Source: Mytilus galloprovincialis
Lineage: Eukaryota; Mollusca; Bivalvia; Mytilida; Mytilidae
Reading direction: 5' to 3'
NCBI RefSeq assembly: GCF_965363235.1
Contig: NC_134848.1
Span: 60,660,181 to 60,724,180, forward strand
DNA length: 64,000 nucleotides
In this document: positions 1 to 11,452 of the stretch, piece by piece
Layout: each line of letters starts with the position of its first letter
Position numbering within the stretch: the stretch's first letter is position 1
The notes under the pieces: generated by a model
Databases searched by the model: none
The model's input: the letters and a program-made list of their open reading frames with translations, nothing else
Told to the model about the DNA's origin: nothing
Program-made: the position numbers and the translations under genes

Positions 1-145
1 CAAAATTGAAAAAAAATTGAAAAAAAAAAAAAATGATTATGACGGACAATAACTCCTAGAGGGGTCGGGTTATTTGATTTTTTTGGTCATTTTGAATTTT
101 TTGTATATCTGACTTTATTGAACAATTTTGCTGTTTACAGTGTAA
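1..145 (+). repeat. 5' fragment of a dispersed mussel repeat (family C)
   Basis: The words around 60-140 (gggtcgggttatttgat, tgaacaattttgctgtttaca) match, with divergence, the start of the longer copy at 10930-11452. The similarity stops near 141. It is a truncated or interrupted copy with no coding content. Confidence 0.4.
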
Positions 146-304
146 CGTGTAACCAGGCGTTTTTATATTAAACGAACGTTCCAGAACAAACTTGGATCCA
201 AGTTGTCCACAAACAAAACGACAGTACCATAAACTTTAACTATCTGTTATGCACAATGAACCAAAATATATACACTGACTCTTTGTGGATATAAAGTAAC
301 CGGG

Positions 305-585
305 TGATACGGTGCTTTCTGTCCGCAATTCGCTTTTTGTCCGCTTTTGCTTTTTGTCTGATAATTTTGCTTTTTGTCCGAAACTTTTGCTTTTTGTCCG
401 TTGCTTTTTGTCCGTTTTGCCTTTTGTCCGATTATTTTGCTTTTTGTCCGAAACTTTTGCTTTTTGTCCGTTTTACCTTTTGTCCGATTATTTTGCTTTT
501 TGTCCGAAACTTTTGCTTTTTGTCCGTTGCTTTTTGTCCGTTTTGCTTTTTGTCCGATAATTTTGCTTTATGTCCGATATAAAAT
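305..585 (+). repeat. GCTTTTTGTCCG minisatellite with higher-order structure
   Basis: About 15 tandem units all end in GCTTTTTGTCCG with leaders of different length (TT, TTTT, ATTATTTT, AAACTTTT). The 14-, 16-, 20- and 20-bp subunits recur in that order, giving a ~70-bp higher-order unit. Open frames across it are a by-product of the repeat. The outer edge (GATACGGTGCTTT) recurs inverted at 9910-9925. Confidence 0.9.
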
Positions 586-689
586 GTGTATATTTTTGGC
601 AGGTTTCATTTTGAACTTCAAAATACCATGTCCTTTTAGGAGTTAAATACAGACCATACTCACATTATAAATGATTTGTACATGAAATT

Positions 690-2745
690 TCATGTCTTTT
701 ACAATATATTGCATTACCTCTAAAATGGCTCGAAGCACTAACATCCTAGACCCGTAGGTGTTGGTCAACAGAGGGCAAGGGAAATACTCTTGTATATCCC
801 TAAGTCTAAACAACAACTATTGAAAGCTGGCTAAACTAAGACATACTCCAGGTAGGCCATTATACCAGAAGAAGAGGTAGTCAAACCCTTATAAATGGCT
901 TATAGCACTTATGTCCTGGATCTACACGAGTTTATCAGCAACGAATTAAAAGGGGCATGAGTTTCGCCGGTATATCACGAAGTAAAAATAAACCTCATTA
1001 TTGCCAGCTCTTCAAACTAATAGACTCTCCACGTTGGCCATTATACCAGAGGTATAGGTAGGCAGTGCCTCTTAAATGGTCCATGGGCCATGGCACTTAT
1101 GTCCTCGACCCGTACGAGTTGGTCAGAAGAGGGTAAGGGGAATACTCTAGTATATCACACAGTCCACCAAAAATAGTGACGGCTGCCCAAACTAAGACAT
1201 TTTTAGGTGCGCCCTTATACTAGATGTTGGAGTAGTCATTCTCTTAAAAATGGCTCATAGCACTTATGCTATAGACCCGAACGAGTTTGTCAACAATGAG
1301 TTAAAAGGGGGATGAATTAGCCCGGTATATAACGAAGTTGAAATAAACTGTTGCCCGCTGGCTAAACTAAGAAATTATCCACGCGGGCCATAATATGAGA
1401 GGTAGAGGAAGGGATTGCCTCTATAAAATGACCATGAGCACGGATGACCTAGACCCGTACGAGTTAGTCAGCAAAGTGTAAGGTTGGTACCCTAGTATAT
1501 AATAAAGTCGAACTAAACTATTGCTGGATGGCTAAGAGATTCTCCGCGTGGGCCATGATACCAGAGGTAGAGGTTGTCATTGCCTCTAAAATGGCCTAAA
1601 TCACTTATTCCCTAGAGAAGTACGCGGTATCATCAAAGGGTTTAAAAGGGAGTTGGAACCTCTGTTTACAAGGAAGTCGAAATAAATTATTGCCGGCTTG
1701 CTTAAGTACGAGATTCTCCAAGTTGGCCATTAATCCTAGGTTAAATGTGTGCATTGCCTTTTAAATGGCTGATAAAACTAACGCCCTAGACCTGTACGAG
1801 TTTGTCAGCAAAAGGTTAAAGGGGGGATGCGATGCCTCTTTTTACAACGAAAATATAAATTAAGCCGACTGGCCTAACTAAGAGATTCTATACGCGGGGT
1901 ATTATATCAGAGGATGAGGTAAGCATTACCTCTAACATAGCCATAACACGTATGTCCCAGACCCGTGTAAGTTAATCAGCAAAGGGTAAGGGGGTACCTA
2001 AGTATATCACAAAGTCGAAATAAACTATTGCTGGCTGGCTAAACGAAGAGATTCTCCACATGGGCCATGATACCAGAGGTAGAAGTGGCCATAGCCTCAA
2101 AAATGGCCACTTATGCCGTAGACCCGTACCAGTGCTTCAGCAAAGTGTTAAAAGGGGGAGGTGGTATCTATGTTTACAACGAAGTCGAAATGAATTATTG
2201 CCGGCTGGCCAAACAAAGAAATTCTCCACATAGGCCATTATAACAAAGGTAAGGGTGGACATTGCATATAAAATGGCCCATACTTCTTATTCCATTGATC
2301 TGTACGAGTTTGTCAGCAAAGGGTAAGGAGGGTACCCTGGTATATAACAAAGTCGAAATAAACTATTGCCGGATGTCCAAAAATAAAAGATGATCCACGT
2401 TTATCATGATACCAGAGGTAGAGGTGGGCCTTGCCTTTAAAATTGTTTATAGCACTTATGCCAGCAAAAGGAAAGGAGGGTATTCTAGTATATCGCAAAG
2501 TCGTTATGAAATATTGCCGGCTGTTCCAACTACGAGATTCACCACATGGGCCATGCTACCAGAGGTATAGGTGGTCATTGCCTTTAAAATAGCCTATAGC
2601 ACTTATATGGCATATACCCGTACGAGTTTGTCAGTAAAGAGCTAAAATGAGGAGGTGGTACCTCTGTTCACATTAAAGTCAAAATAACTGTAGCCGGTAG
2701 GCCAAACTCCGGGATTCTCTACGTGGATCATTATACCAGAGGTAG
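690..2745 (+). repeat. ~170-bp satellite array, forward orientation
   Basis: Landmarks such as tagacccgtacgagttt, gtcgaaataaactattgcc and ataccagaggtagaggt recur every 160-187 bp, giving about 11-12 diverged monomers. One unit near 2460 lacks its middle. Unit length is in the range of known bivalve satellites (for example the ApaI and BIV160 classes), but I cannot assign it to one. Confidence 0.85.
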
Positions 2746-3290
2746 AGGTTTATTTCGACTTCGTTGTAAACAAAGGTAACACCTTTTATTTTTAACCCCT
2801 TGCAGGCAAAATCGTACAGGTCTTTGGAATTAGTGTTATATGCCATTTTAAAGGCAATTACCATATCTATCTTTGGTAAAATGGCCTACGTGGAGAACCT
2901 CTTAGTTTGGCCAGCCGGCAATACTTTATTTCGACTTTGTTGTAAACAGAGGTACCATCTCCCCCTTTTGATTCATTATTGTCAAACTCGTACGGGTCTA
3001 GGGCATAAGTGCTATAAGAAATTTGTATGGCAATGCCCTCCTCTATCTCTGGTAAAATGGCCTACGTGGAGAATCTTTTAGTTTGGCCAGCCGGCGATTA
3101 TTAAAGTGTATTTCGACTTCGTTGCAAACAGAGGTACCACCTTACCCTTTTAATTCATTGTTGTCAAACTCGTACGGGTCTTGGGCCTAAGTGATCTGTG
3201 CCTTTTTTAAGGCAATGCCTACTTCTACCTCTGGCATCATACCCCACGTGGAGAATCTCTTGGCCAGCCGGCAATTGTTTATTTCGACTT
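2745..3290 (-). repeat. Same ~170-bp satellite, inverted orientation
   Basis: From about 2745 the same monomer appears as its reverse complement (tatttcgacttcgttgtaaa, caaactcgtacgggtct, ctacctctggtaaaatggcc) with landmarks at about 2809, 2983 and 3170. That makes roughly three to four monomers facing the forward array head to head. Confidence 0.8.
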
Positions 3291-4240
3291 TTTTATATAC
3301 CAAGGTACTTCCCTAACCCTTTGCTGACTTACTCGCTGGCTTATCCCTTATTGTAAGTAAGTAAGTTCAATAAATATAAGACTATATGCCAGGTCTTTCT
3401 GACAACCAATTACAAACAAATTGGGGTTTATCTAATGAGGCTTTTCCCAGGATGCAATTGCTCGTAGACTGTATACAGTTGACCAAATAATCCACAAATT
3501 CCGCAAAAGGATCTTTTAATTATAGGCCATGTCCATTTAGACATTAAGCAACAAAAGCGCAGCATGACCGATGCATTTGTCTTTAACATCTCCGATATTG
3601 ATTCCGCGTGGCCTTCCAATTGACATGAGTGTCCATTGGTGTTCATTGTTAAACCTTTGGAGCTATATCAGTTTGTGTGGAAATTAAGAGCACGATGACC
3701 TTCCCTTGGTGATAACAACATGACCAACATCCATATCGTGTGTTACCAAAAGCCGTCAGCGATAGTCACACCGACAATTTGCTACCTTCGTGGACAAAAG
3801 CCTGGCTTTTCGCTGGATCCTAATTAACATCTAGTGTTGTCACTACCATTTGCTGTAGAGATTTAGTTGCACAACATAACAGAAACATTCTTTGTAAATA
3901 CTCTATGTTGATATTTTGACATTTGGATGGTTCATATACCAATTGTAGCCGAAAAATGATAATGAAACATTTCTGTTTAATATCGATCTATTGTTGGAAT
4001 TGTAAATTTTCATATTCAATTTTTGTTTGTTTAAAAATGACCATTTTAAATAAAGATTTTAATTTTTTAAAAAGCAAGTGTTAGACTTGTGCTTTTATTG
4101 CCACTCAGTTCATATAACCTGTCATTTTAGTCGAGCCTGTAACTTTTGTTGCAGAAAGCTCGACATATGAATAGTGATCCGGCGGCGGCGGCGTAAGTTA
4201 ACTTCTGAAAAGCTTAATATTTTAGAAGGTGGAAGAATTG
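3291..4240. other. Unassigned stretch
   Basis: No repeat period and no recognised gene. A 72-codon minus-strand ORF (3428-3646) has somewhat balanced composition but matches no family I know and has no convincing splice context. A short GGC run lies at about 4181-4192. Confidence 0.4.
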
Positions 4241-4269
4241 GATGCTCCATACTCTGTATATAGATGCCT

Positions 4270-5215
4270 CATGTTACGAAGTTTCTGTCAGTCACATGTC
4301 CAATGTCCTTGACCTCATTTTCATGGTTCAGTGATCACTTGAAAAAAAAGTTCAGAATTTTTGTAATGTTGAATTCTCTCTTATTATAAGTAATAGGATA
4401 ACTATATTTGGTATGTGCGTACCTTGCAAGGTACTCATGCCCGTCAGACAGTTTTCACTTGACCTCGACTTCATTTCGTGGATCAGTGAACAAAGGTTAG
4501 AATAAGTTTTGGTGGTCAAGTCCACATCTCAGATACTATAAGCAACAGGGCTAGTATATTCGGTGTATGGAAGGACTGTAAGGTGTACATATCCAACTGG
4601 CAGGTGTCATCTGACCTTGACCTCATTTTCACGGTTCAGTGGTTATAGTTAAATTTTTCTGTCTTGGTCTGTTTTTCTCATACTTTATGCAAGTCTACAA
4701 TATTTGTTGTATGGAATGATTGTAAGGTGTACATTCTAGCGGGAAGATATCATCTGACCTTGACCTCATTTTCATGGTTCAGTGGTCAAAGTTCAGTTTT
4801 TGAGTTTTGGTCTTTTTATCTAATATAATATGCCAAAGGTCACTATATTTGGTGCATGAAAATATCTTATGATCTATATATAAGTCTCCCAGGTTTTATT
4901 TGACCATGACCTCAATTTCACGGTTCATTGCACAGTGTTAAGTTTTTGTGTTTTGGTCTGTTTTTCTTAAACTATAAGTAATAGGTCAAGTATATTTGTT
5001 GTATCGAAGAATTGTTAGCTGTTCATGTCTGCCTGGTGTGGTTCGTCTGACCTTTACCTCATTTTCATAATTCATTTGGTCTTTGTTTAGCTATCTTGGT
5101 TAATGTTAAGTTTATGTGGCAGTTGTAATAAATCTTTATACTTAGGGCTATCAACATAATAGTAATGATGAGTAAAGTAGGCGAGACATTTCAGTGTGTG
5201 CACTCTTGTTTAAAT
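4270..5215 (+). repeat. ~147-bp tandem repeat (tgaccttgacctcattttca units)
   Basis: Six diverged units are marked by ctgaccttgacctcatttt followed by cggttcagtgg, at about 4310, 4460, 4618, 4760, 4903 and 5048. A non-repeated tail follows (about 5100-5215, gtaataaatctttatacttag, then gtgtgcactcttg). I recognise this as a common mussel repeat that ends with this tail. Confidence 0.8.
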
Positions 5216-5476
5216 GTGCTTATTTATCCGAGTCCTGGACTGCATTCCAGTGGCTTTCATTCGTTTACTTTTGTGTAAATTTTATACAGATCAGTATTTT
5301 TTCAAATGTTTTACCAATATTTTAGCTGCATGTAACATCTTGAACACTCAGAACAGCAAAACAAACTTTGGATTTCAGAAATAAATAGCCTTTAGTCATC
5401 GACGAATAGCCGATGATTTCAAGAGTTGTTTCCGTTAAAGGATGATTCCTTTTTTTTGTGCAATACTTGCTCTTTC

Positions 5477-6041
5477 AGAGGCTCGAGGGTAATTTCAGCA
5501 AAAATTTTATCATTTTTGTTTTCATTACAAATTTTATTTATTACACTATTAGTTATAACTTTATGAATTGGCTCAAAAATCAACCCAAAAAATCGAATGA
5601 TTTTGGCCTCAGATTTATTTTTCAAATGTTTATATCACTGTAAAAGCTCCAAATTGTCTCCCTTTAGTGCAATAATGACATTTTGTTTTGGAATTAGAAT
5701 TAAAATGTCTTTTTCAACTCATCGGTGACCTATAGATATTTTTCAAATATGCTTTACGTAAACTAAACAGTTGTAAAATTAAATCGATTTCTGTAATTTA
5801 GTTCTTTTTTTTATTTCGATATATATATCTCTCTATTTCTCCCATTAGTTCAACTTAAAAAAAGTACCTTAACAAAAATGGTTGCTTCTTTCGAGGGCAG
5901 ATTGTGAGCTTAAGTGAACGATAACCCCATGTTTTTATTTGATTTTTCTATTTAGTATATGATAAAAGTTCATCTATAGAAAAACAAGCAAAATCCTACA
6001 TGTATATTTAAAAAATAATGGATTAATACCCTCCAGTCCTC
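5477..6041 (+). mobile_element. TTAA-flanked MITE, GAGGCTCGAGGGT family (copy 1)
   Basis: It starts with GAGGCTCGAGGGT and ends with ACCCTCCAGTCCTC next to TTAA at 6042-6045. The interior (catcggtgacctat, cgatttctgtaat, ctcccattagttcaa, gaacgataaccccat) is collinear with the better preserved copy at 15169-15724. There is no coding capacity. The TTAA on the left side is lost here. Confidence 0.7.
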
Positions 6042-6045
6042 TTAA

Positions 6046-7378
6046 CGACAAAAAAAAAAATAAATAGAACATTACGTTTAAGTATCACCTACAGTATTTT
6101 ACAACCTCCATTGGTGATACATTATATGTATTTCTGCTGTTGTTTTATATAAGTTATTGTCCTGAATAAACATCTTTATGCGTTTTTGCGTTTTTGCGTT
6201 TCAGTTTTTATTGTGAAATTTCTTCAATCAGCCAAGACAAACTTTAAATTTCGCCTTAACGATGTTTTCGCGAGAAATCCATGTATTATTATCGAATTAC
6301 TACATTTAATCATTGTCTAGTGCCCTAAAATGAGATTTTCCGAGACGCTGGGTTTGAAATGGGACACCCTATTTAATTTAAACAATATTTGCAATCTTTT
6401 CAAAAAGATGCAGATGGGAATTTTCGTTCCTTATGAAAGTGTTCGCAAGGAGTTAAATTATAAACTCCTTATAGGATTATCAAAAAGCAACTATTAAGGA
6501 CCCCCTTGGAATAAAGATCTTCCAAGACAACGTGTTCGAGAGTTTGAGTTTAATACATGACTTTTTAAAACTTAATGGACGGAGCAGGATTATCTTACTC
6601 TTCCAGTTAACCATACATCATCACAGTTGCATTGGTTCTTGTTGCTCAGATCTTAAATTTCAATGATTTCGTCCGAGACCACAATTGTCGTCCCTTGATT
6701 TTCGTTATTAGTCCCTAGTGATAACAGTGGGTTACTTGCCAATAATTTTTATACCCCTTCCAAATTTATTTCTCCTTGTTTAATGCCTCACATTGTAAGT
6801 AGGGGGGGGGGGGTGAAATTACACTGTAAAAAAATTTGGGTCCAGAATTTTACAGGAAAGTAGTGATTTGGTCCAGCTGAAAAAGGTTAAAAATTAGCAC
6901 TTCGGAAGCTGTCAAAAGATTTCAAGACACCCTAAACACAAAATTGTCCATATTTTGAGTTAGACCGATGAAGTTTTCTATAATTTTAATATAATTTGTC
7001 CCAAAATTAGTACAACACACTGTAAAAGTTTCATTGAGAAAGCGCAGGTGGGATTTTTTTAATTTTCATTTATGTTCTAAAAGAAATGCACTACGAATTA
7101 ATTGTGTTCTCGGACCATTTGTTTTGTGGACTGTTGTGTGTCTTGTTGTTTTTCATTCAGCTGCGGCTTTGTTGGTTTGTTTCAACCCTTTTTAGCGTGA
7201 TTATCCTTTGGTACACTTTGCCTCTCTCTTATATATGATATCGCAATAATTATATATATGTAAGCGTTCATATACATTTATATGGATACAATATTGAATT
7301 AAAATAGATATAATAATTAGATGAGTGAAAAAAAGAAAATGAAGTAATAATTGTACGTGTGAGGAGTTGGCATTCTTA
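6046..7378. other. Non-coding AT-rich stretch
   Basis: No gene is supported. There is a run of 11 G near 6803. The stretch at 6820-7060 (ttgggtccagaattttaca, ggtccagctgaaaaaggtt) looks like a dispersed mussel repeat, but I cannot set its ends. Confidence 0.35.
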
Positions 7379-7700
7379 TAAAAAAGAAGATGTGGTATTA
7401 TTGCAAATGAGACAACTATCCACAAAAGACCAAAATGACACAGACATTAACAGCATTAGGTCACCGTACGGCCTTCAACAATGAGGAAAGCCCATACAGC
7501 ATAGTCAGCTATAAAAGGCCCCGATAAGACAATGTAAAACAATTCAAACGAGAAAACTAACGGCCTTATTTATGTCAAAAAAATAAATGAAAAAACAAAT
7601 ATGTAACACATAAACAAACGACAACCACTGAATATACAGGCTCCTGACTTGGTACAGGCACATACATAAATAATGTGGCGAGGTTAAAGTCTTTTACACT
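7379..7700 (+). repeat. Common mussel repeat, family A (copy 1)
   Basis: Contains atgtggtattattgcaaatg, agacaactatccacaaaaga, ggtcaccgtacggccttcaa and caggctcctgacttggtaca, in the same order as the copy at 16245-16612 and inverted at 8041-8405. It has no transposase or reverse transcriptase; class unknown. Confidence 0.85.
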
Positions 7701-7949
7701 AGAAATATTTTAGATCTTGTTATATAGACTAATTCTTATTCATTCTGGTCGTAAGTTAGTCTGTCATCCTCAAACGTGTGAGCAATGGTGTACGTACACC
7801 AATTTGTAGAATACATGGGATATTTAAAGACTTAAACGAACGTTAAGTCTCAGAGGCATGACTTTTTATTAGTTGTTAGTGGCTTTGAAATAGCTGTCAG
7901 ATAACTGCGAGTACTCTCAGATCTGTTCATTGTGACTTTTTGTGTCGGG

Positions 7950-8405
7950 ATGTATAAGTGTCCGGCCACGTCCACTTGTATTTGTGTCTATCTGATGAGT
8001 TAAGCCTTTTTTCAACTGATTTTTATAGTTCGTTCTTATGCTGTACTGTTATACCACTGTCCCAGGTTAGGGGGAGGGTTGGAATCCCGCTAATATGTTT
8101 AACTCCGGCACATTATTTAAATCTGTGCCTGTCCCAAGTCAGGAGCCTGTAATTCAGTGGTTGTCGTTTGTTTATGTGTTACATATTTGTTTTTCGTTCA
8201 TTTTTTTACTTAAATAAGGCCGTTAGTTTTCTCGTTTGAATTGTTTTACATTGTCTTATCGGGGCCTTTATAGCTGACTATGCGGTATGGGCTTTGCTCA
8301 TTGTTGAAGGTCGTACGGTGACCTATAGTTGTTAATGTTTGTGTCATTTTGGTCTTTTGTGGATAGTTGTCTCATTGGCAATCATACCACATCTTCTTTT
8401 TTATA
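7950..8405 (-). repeat. Common mussel repeat, family A (copy 2, inverted)
   Basis: The reverse complement matches copy 1 over its whole length and extends further through the ccactgtcccaggttagggg segment. With copy 1 it forms an inverted pair with arms of about 300 bp separated by about 350 bp. Confidence 0.85.
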
Positions 8406-9400
8406 TGCTCGAAACTTTAGAATAGTTTAGAAATTTATCAAATCAAATAATCCTTGAGTGATGGTTTCGTTATTGAAATTCTAAATTGATGTTTAACCGC
8501 GCTAAATATTATATATGATAATCATACGAATAAGTCAGGAACGGAGTTTCAATCTGTAATTCAATAGTTGTTGTTTGTTTCTGTATTTGTTTGTCGTATA
8601 GTGTTTTGTAAATCAATGGTTTTCTCGTTTGAATAGTTTTATCATTATGTTAAATGGTGTCGGCGTTTGCTACATGTGGAAGTGCACACATTTACGACAT
8701 GTTATTGCTTTAACGCACAGTTTCTTCTTCCCGCTAATAATATATAGTCACCATTTGCACTTATATGCGAATGGCCGATTGACAGTCGCTCCAAAATATT
8801 TTGCAACATTTCAGTTAAAAAAAAACTTTTTTAAGTCTGGTAATATTTTTGTCATATTTCCAACAACTTTATTTTTCTTAAACATTACAAATATTACAAA
8901 TATAACAAACAAACAAACTTCATTTTTGGAACACTATCACAAAGTTCACGTAATACATGTGTAGCTATTTATTTAGATAAACTGTATTAATCCATACATT
9001 TCGGAATTATTTAGCAACTATATCCAAATGACGAGGAAGTTCGAGGTTATTCAAGTAATAAGATTAAGGAAACTTTGGTTAACACAACAGCATTTTCAAC
9101 AAAGTAGTTTATTTTTGTTTGACAAACTCGAAAAGAGGGGGAAAAGTAATAAAATGGTTACTTAAGCATTTACTTAATTTCTATCACGAAATAAATGCGT
9201 TTAATATTTTAGATACAGATACAATATAGTGCATTCGTAAATGTAAAACACTTTTTAATAGAAAATTTAAAAGAGATACATCAACAGTGTTTATTTTAGA
9301 ATTGCTCAAGTCTGTAGGGCTTATTCCCGATTGTCCCACTTTTTTTTAAATTAAGAGCTCATATTGACCCACATGAAAAGTTCTGACTGGTCCACATTAT
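8406..9400. other. Unassigned stretch
   Basis: AT-rich with no supported gene. A weak family A trace is at 8530-8640 (aagtcaggaacggag, ttttctcgtttgaatag). The 111-codon + ORF at 8629-8964 is low-complexity and has no recognised domain. Confidence 0.35.
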
Positions 9401-9404
9401 TTTA

Positions 9405-9700
9405 TGAGGCGAAATGTTCTTATCCCTTGTTAGATTATCTCTATGGTTTTGTTTCAGATATATAAGCCAAAATCTACATTTTATGCGATGCTCTTCTTTT
9501 AGACATTGCGGCCATCTTAATTATTGGGCGGGGTCATCGGATACTTTTTTGAAACTAAATACCCTAAGGATGATTTTGGCCATGTTTGCTTTAATTTTGC
9601 CAGTAGTTTCAGAAGAGAAGATTTTTGTAAAAATTAATGACGACGACGAATAATGAGAAAATGAGAAAAGCTCACTTAGTCCTATGGTCCAGGTGAGCTA
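9405..9700 (+). repeat. Dispersed mussel repeat, family C (3' part)
   Basis: Shares catcggatac, ggccatgtttgctttaatt, gagaagatttttgtaaaa, gacgacgac and the closing agctcac...gtgagct hairpin with 10930-11452. It abuts the right-hand minisatellite directly. Confidence 0.75.
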
Positions 9701-9915
9701 AAAAGCAAAACGGACAAAAAGCAAAAGTGTCGGACAATAAGCAAAATTATCGGACAAAAAGCAAAACGGACAAAAAGCAACGGACAAAAAGCAAAAGTAT
9801 CGGACAAAAAGCAAAATTATCGGACAAAAAGCAAAAGTATCGGACAAAAAGCAAAATAATCGGACAAAAAGCAAAAGCGGACAAAAAGCAAATCGCGGAC
9901 AAAAAGCACCGTATC
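9690..9915 (-). repeat. CGGACAAAAAGC minisatellite (inverse of 305-585)
   Basis: About 12 units of CGGACAAAAAGC with alternating spacers. Read on the minus strand from 9925 inward, the subunits follow the same order as the left array. Confidence 0.9.
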
Positions 9916-9963
9916 AACCGTGAACTCTCATATATACAAGTATTATAAAATATAACAGACTAT

Positions 9964-10145
9964 CCTCCTAATGGGACTGTCACTCTAAGACAATGTGGCT
10001 GGTACAGCTTGTCCTCCGAATGGGACAGTCTGTCACTACAAGACTGTGCGGACTGGTACAACTTGTCCTCCGAGTGGGACAGTCTGTCAATACCAGACAG
10101 TGCGGGCTGGTACAGCCTGTCCTCCGAGTTGGACAGTCCGCCTTG
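9964..10145 (+). repeat. 54-bp minisatellite, about 3.5 units
   Basis: Units start at gtacarcttgtcctccgag and repeat every 54 bp (about 10003, 10057, 10111), with a degenerate partial unit before. Because 54 is divisible by 3 several frames stay open; one reads as an 18-residue repeat with LSSEWDSLS. No start or splice context supports translation. Confidence 0.8.
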
Positions 10146-10526
10146 TCACTCCGATCAACCTGTTCATTCACTTTGTACTGAATACAAAGTGTCCTCTGAA
10201 TATTAAAGCTATTCTAGCACTTAATATAATCGACATACGCTCTGTTAACTTATGACAGCTCATCGACAGCCTCGAGTGCCGTTTCTCATTCTCGTATATA
10301 CCCGTGGACGAATACATTATTCCCTGGGTAGGGATGTTCTTTAAATGTTACCGATACCGAACACAAGAATCCCTCTCAACCACTTCCCATACCCTTGGAC
10401 TCAACCACTGACTTTCCCGCCAAACGTCTTAATCGACTGAACGCATCCTTATGTGTGAATAATGTATTGCTGCAACAAGATTCTTCTTGTTTGTAACCAT
10501 AACGACCCAGAAACATTACAACAGTT

Positions 10527-10925
10527 TATCTCTATCTATTATAATATTCAAGATAATAATCAAGAACTGTAAAATTTCAATAAAATTTCTAATTCTGAGA
10601 CAGCAACCCAACAACGGGTTGATTGATGCGTCGAAAAATGTCAGGGCAGATAGGCCTGATGGACATATGCATATCGTGTTTTTGGTTGAAATGCTTTGGT
10701 TTCAGAGATATAAGCCGACAACTGCATTTTACATGTTTGTTTTATGTTTATCCATGGCAGCCATCTTAGTTGATGGAAGGGGTCTTCGGATACATTTTTT
10801 AAACTAGATACCATAAGAATGAATAAGGCCAAGTTTGGTTTTATTTGGCCCAATAGTTTTTGAGGAAAAGATTTTTGTAAAAACTTACAAAAAATTACGA
10901 AAATATGTGAAAACTTCTCTTGAAA
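10527..10925 (+). repeat. Dispersed mussel repeat, family C (copy 2)
   Basis: Begins at tttatctctatctattataa and runs through gcaacccaacaacgggttg, atgtcagggcagata, gccatcttagttgatgg and gaggaaaagatttttgtaaa. It lacks the terminal hairpin. The next copy follows directly. Confidence 0.75.
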
Positions 10926-10929
10926 GGGC

Positions 10930-11452
10930 ATTTACTCTTTTTTGATTCAAATGACTATTTTGGTCATGTTTGACTAATTTGTAGATCTTAAATTGCTGAA
11001 CAAATTTGCTTTTTACAGTTTATCTCTATCTAATTAAATATTAAAGATAATAACCAAAAACTGTAAAATTTCCTTAGAATTACCAATTTAGGAGCAGCAA
11101 CCCTGAATATTTCAGGGCAGATATATCTTGTTACCTAATGAACATGTTTACCCAATGTCTGATTTGCTCTAAATGCTTACGTTTCAGAACTATAGGCCAA
11201 AAAAAAAAAAAAATCATTTAACCTCTATGTTCTATTTTAGCCATGGTGGCCATCATGGTTGAATGGCGGTGTCATCGGATACAATTTTAAAACTTCATAT
11301 CATTAAGATGATTTAGGCCAAGTTTGGTTTAATTTTGCCAAGTTGTCTCAGAGGAGAAGATTTTTCTAAAAGTTAACGACGACGACGATGCCCGACGACG
11401 GACGCCAAGTGGTGAGAAAAGCTCACTTGGCCCTTTGGGCCAAGTGAGCTTA
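10930..11452 (+). repeat. Dispersed mussel repeat, family C (most complete copy)
   Basis: Runs from atgactattttggtcatg through acagtttatctctat, ttcagggcagat, gccatggtggccatc, gtcatcggatac and a gacgacgacg stretch to a perfect 13-bp stem (gctcacttggccc, ttt loop, gggccaagtgagc) at 11421-11449. A 3'-proximal hairpin recalls Helitron ends, but the rest of a Helitron signature is not evident. Confidence 0.8.

Larger units (their letters stand above)
305..9925. mobile_element. Putative ~9.6-kb non-autonomous element bounded by inverted minisatellite arrays
   Basis: The left array (305-585) and right array (9690-9915) are reverse complements. They begin at the same outer motif (GATACGGTGCTTT) and run inward through the same order of subunits, as terminal inverted repeats of one insertion would. 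Bases just outside are ACCGGG on the left and ACCGTG on the right, a possible 6-bp target duplication with one mismatch. Nothing inside resembles a transposase; the interior is satellite, tandem repeat and MITE sequence. The alternative is two independent copies of one repeat in opposite orientation. Confidence 0.4.

Noticed and set aside
304-646. Overlapping ORFs rich in FCPxxLLFVR
   Set aside because: They are translations of the GCTTTTTGTCCG minisatellite; all three frames are open because of the repeat.
3428-3646. 72-codon minus-strand ORF as an exon
   Set aside because: No recognised domain, adjoining exon or conserved motif that I can point to.
7985-8040. CTGATGAG near 7993 as another hammerhead
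   Set aside because: It belongs to the family A repeat; no paired stem II followed by GAAA and no GTC cleavage site in place.
9727-9948. Lys/Gln-rich ORF
   Set aside because: Translation of the inverse minisatellite, with no start or splice context.
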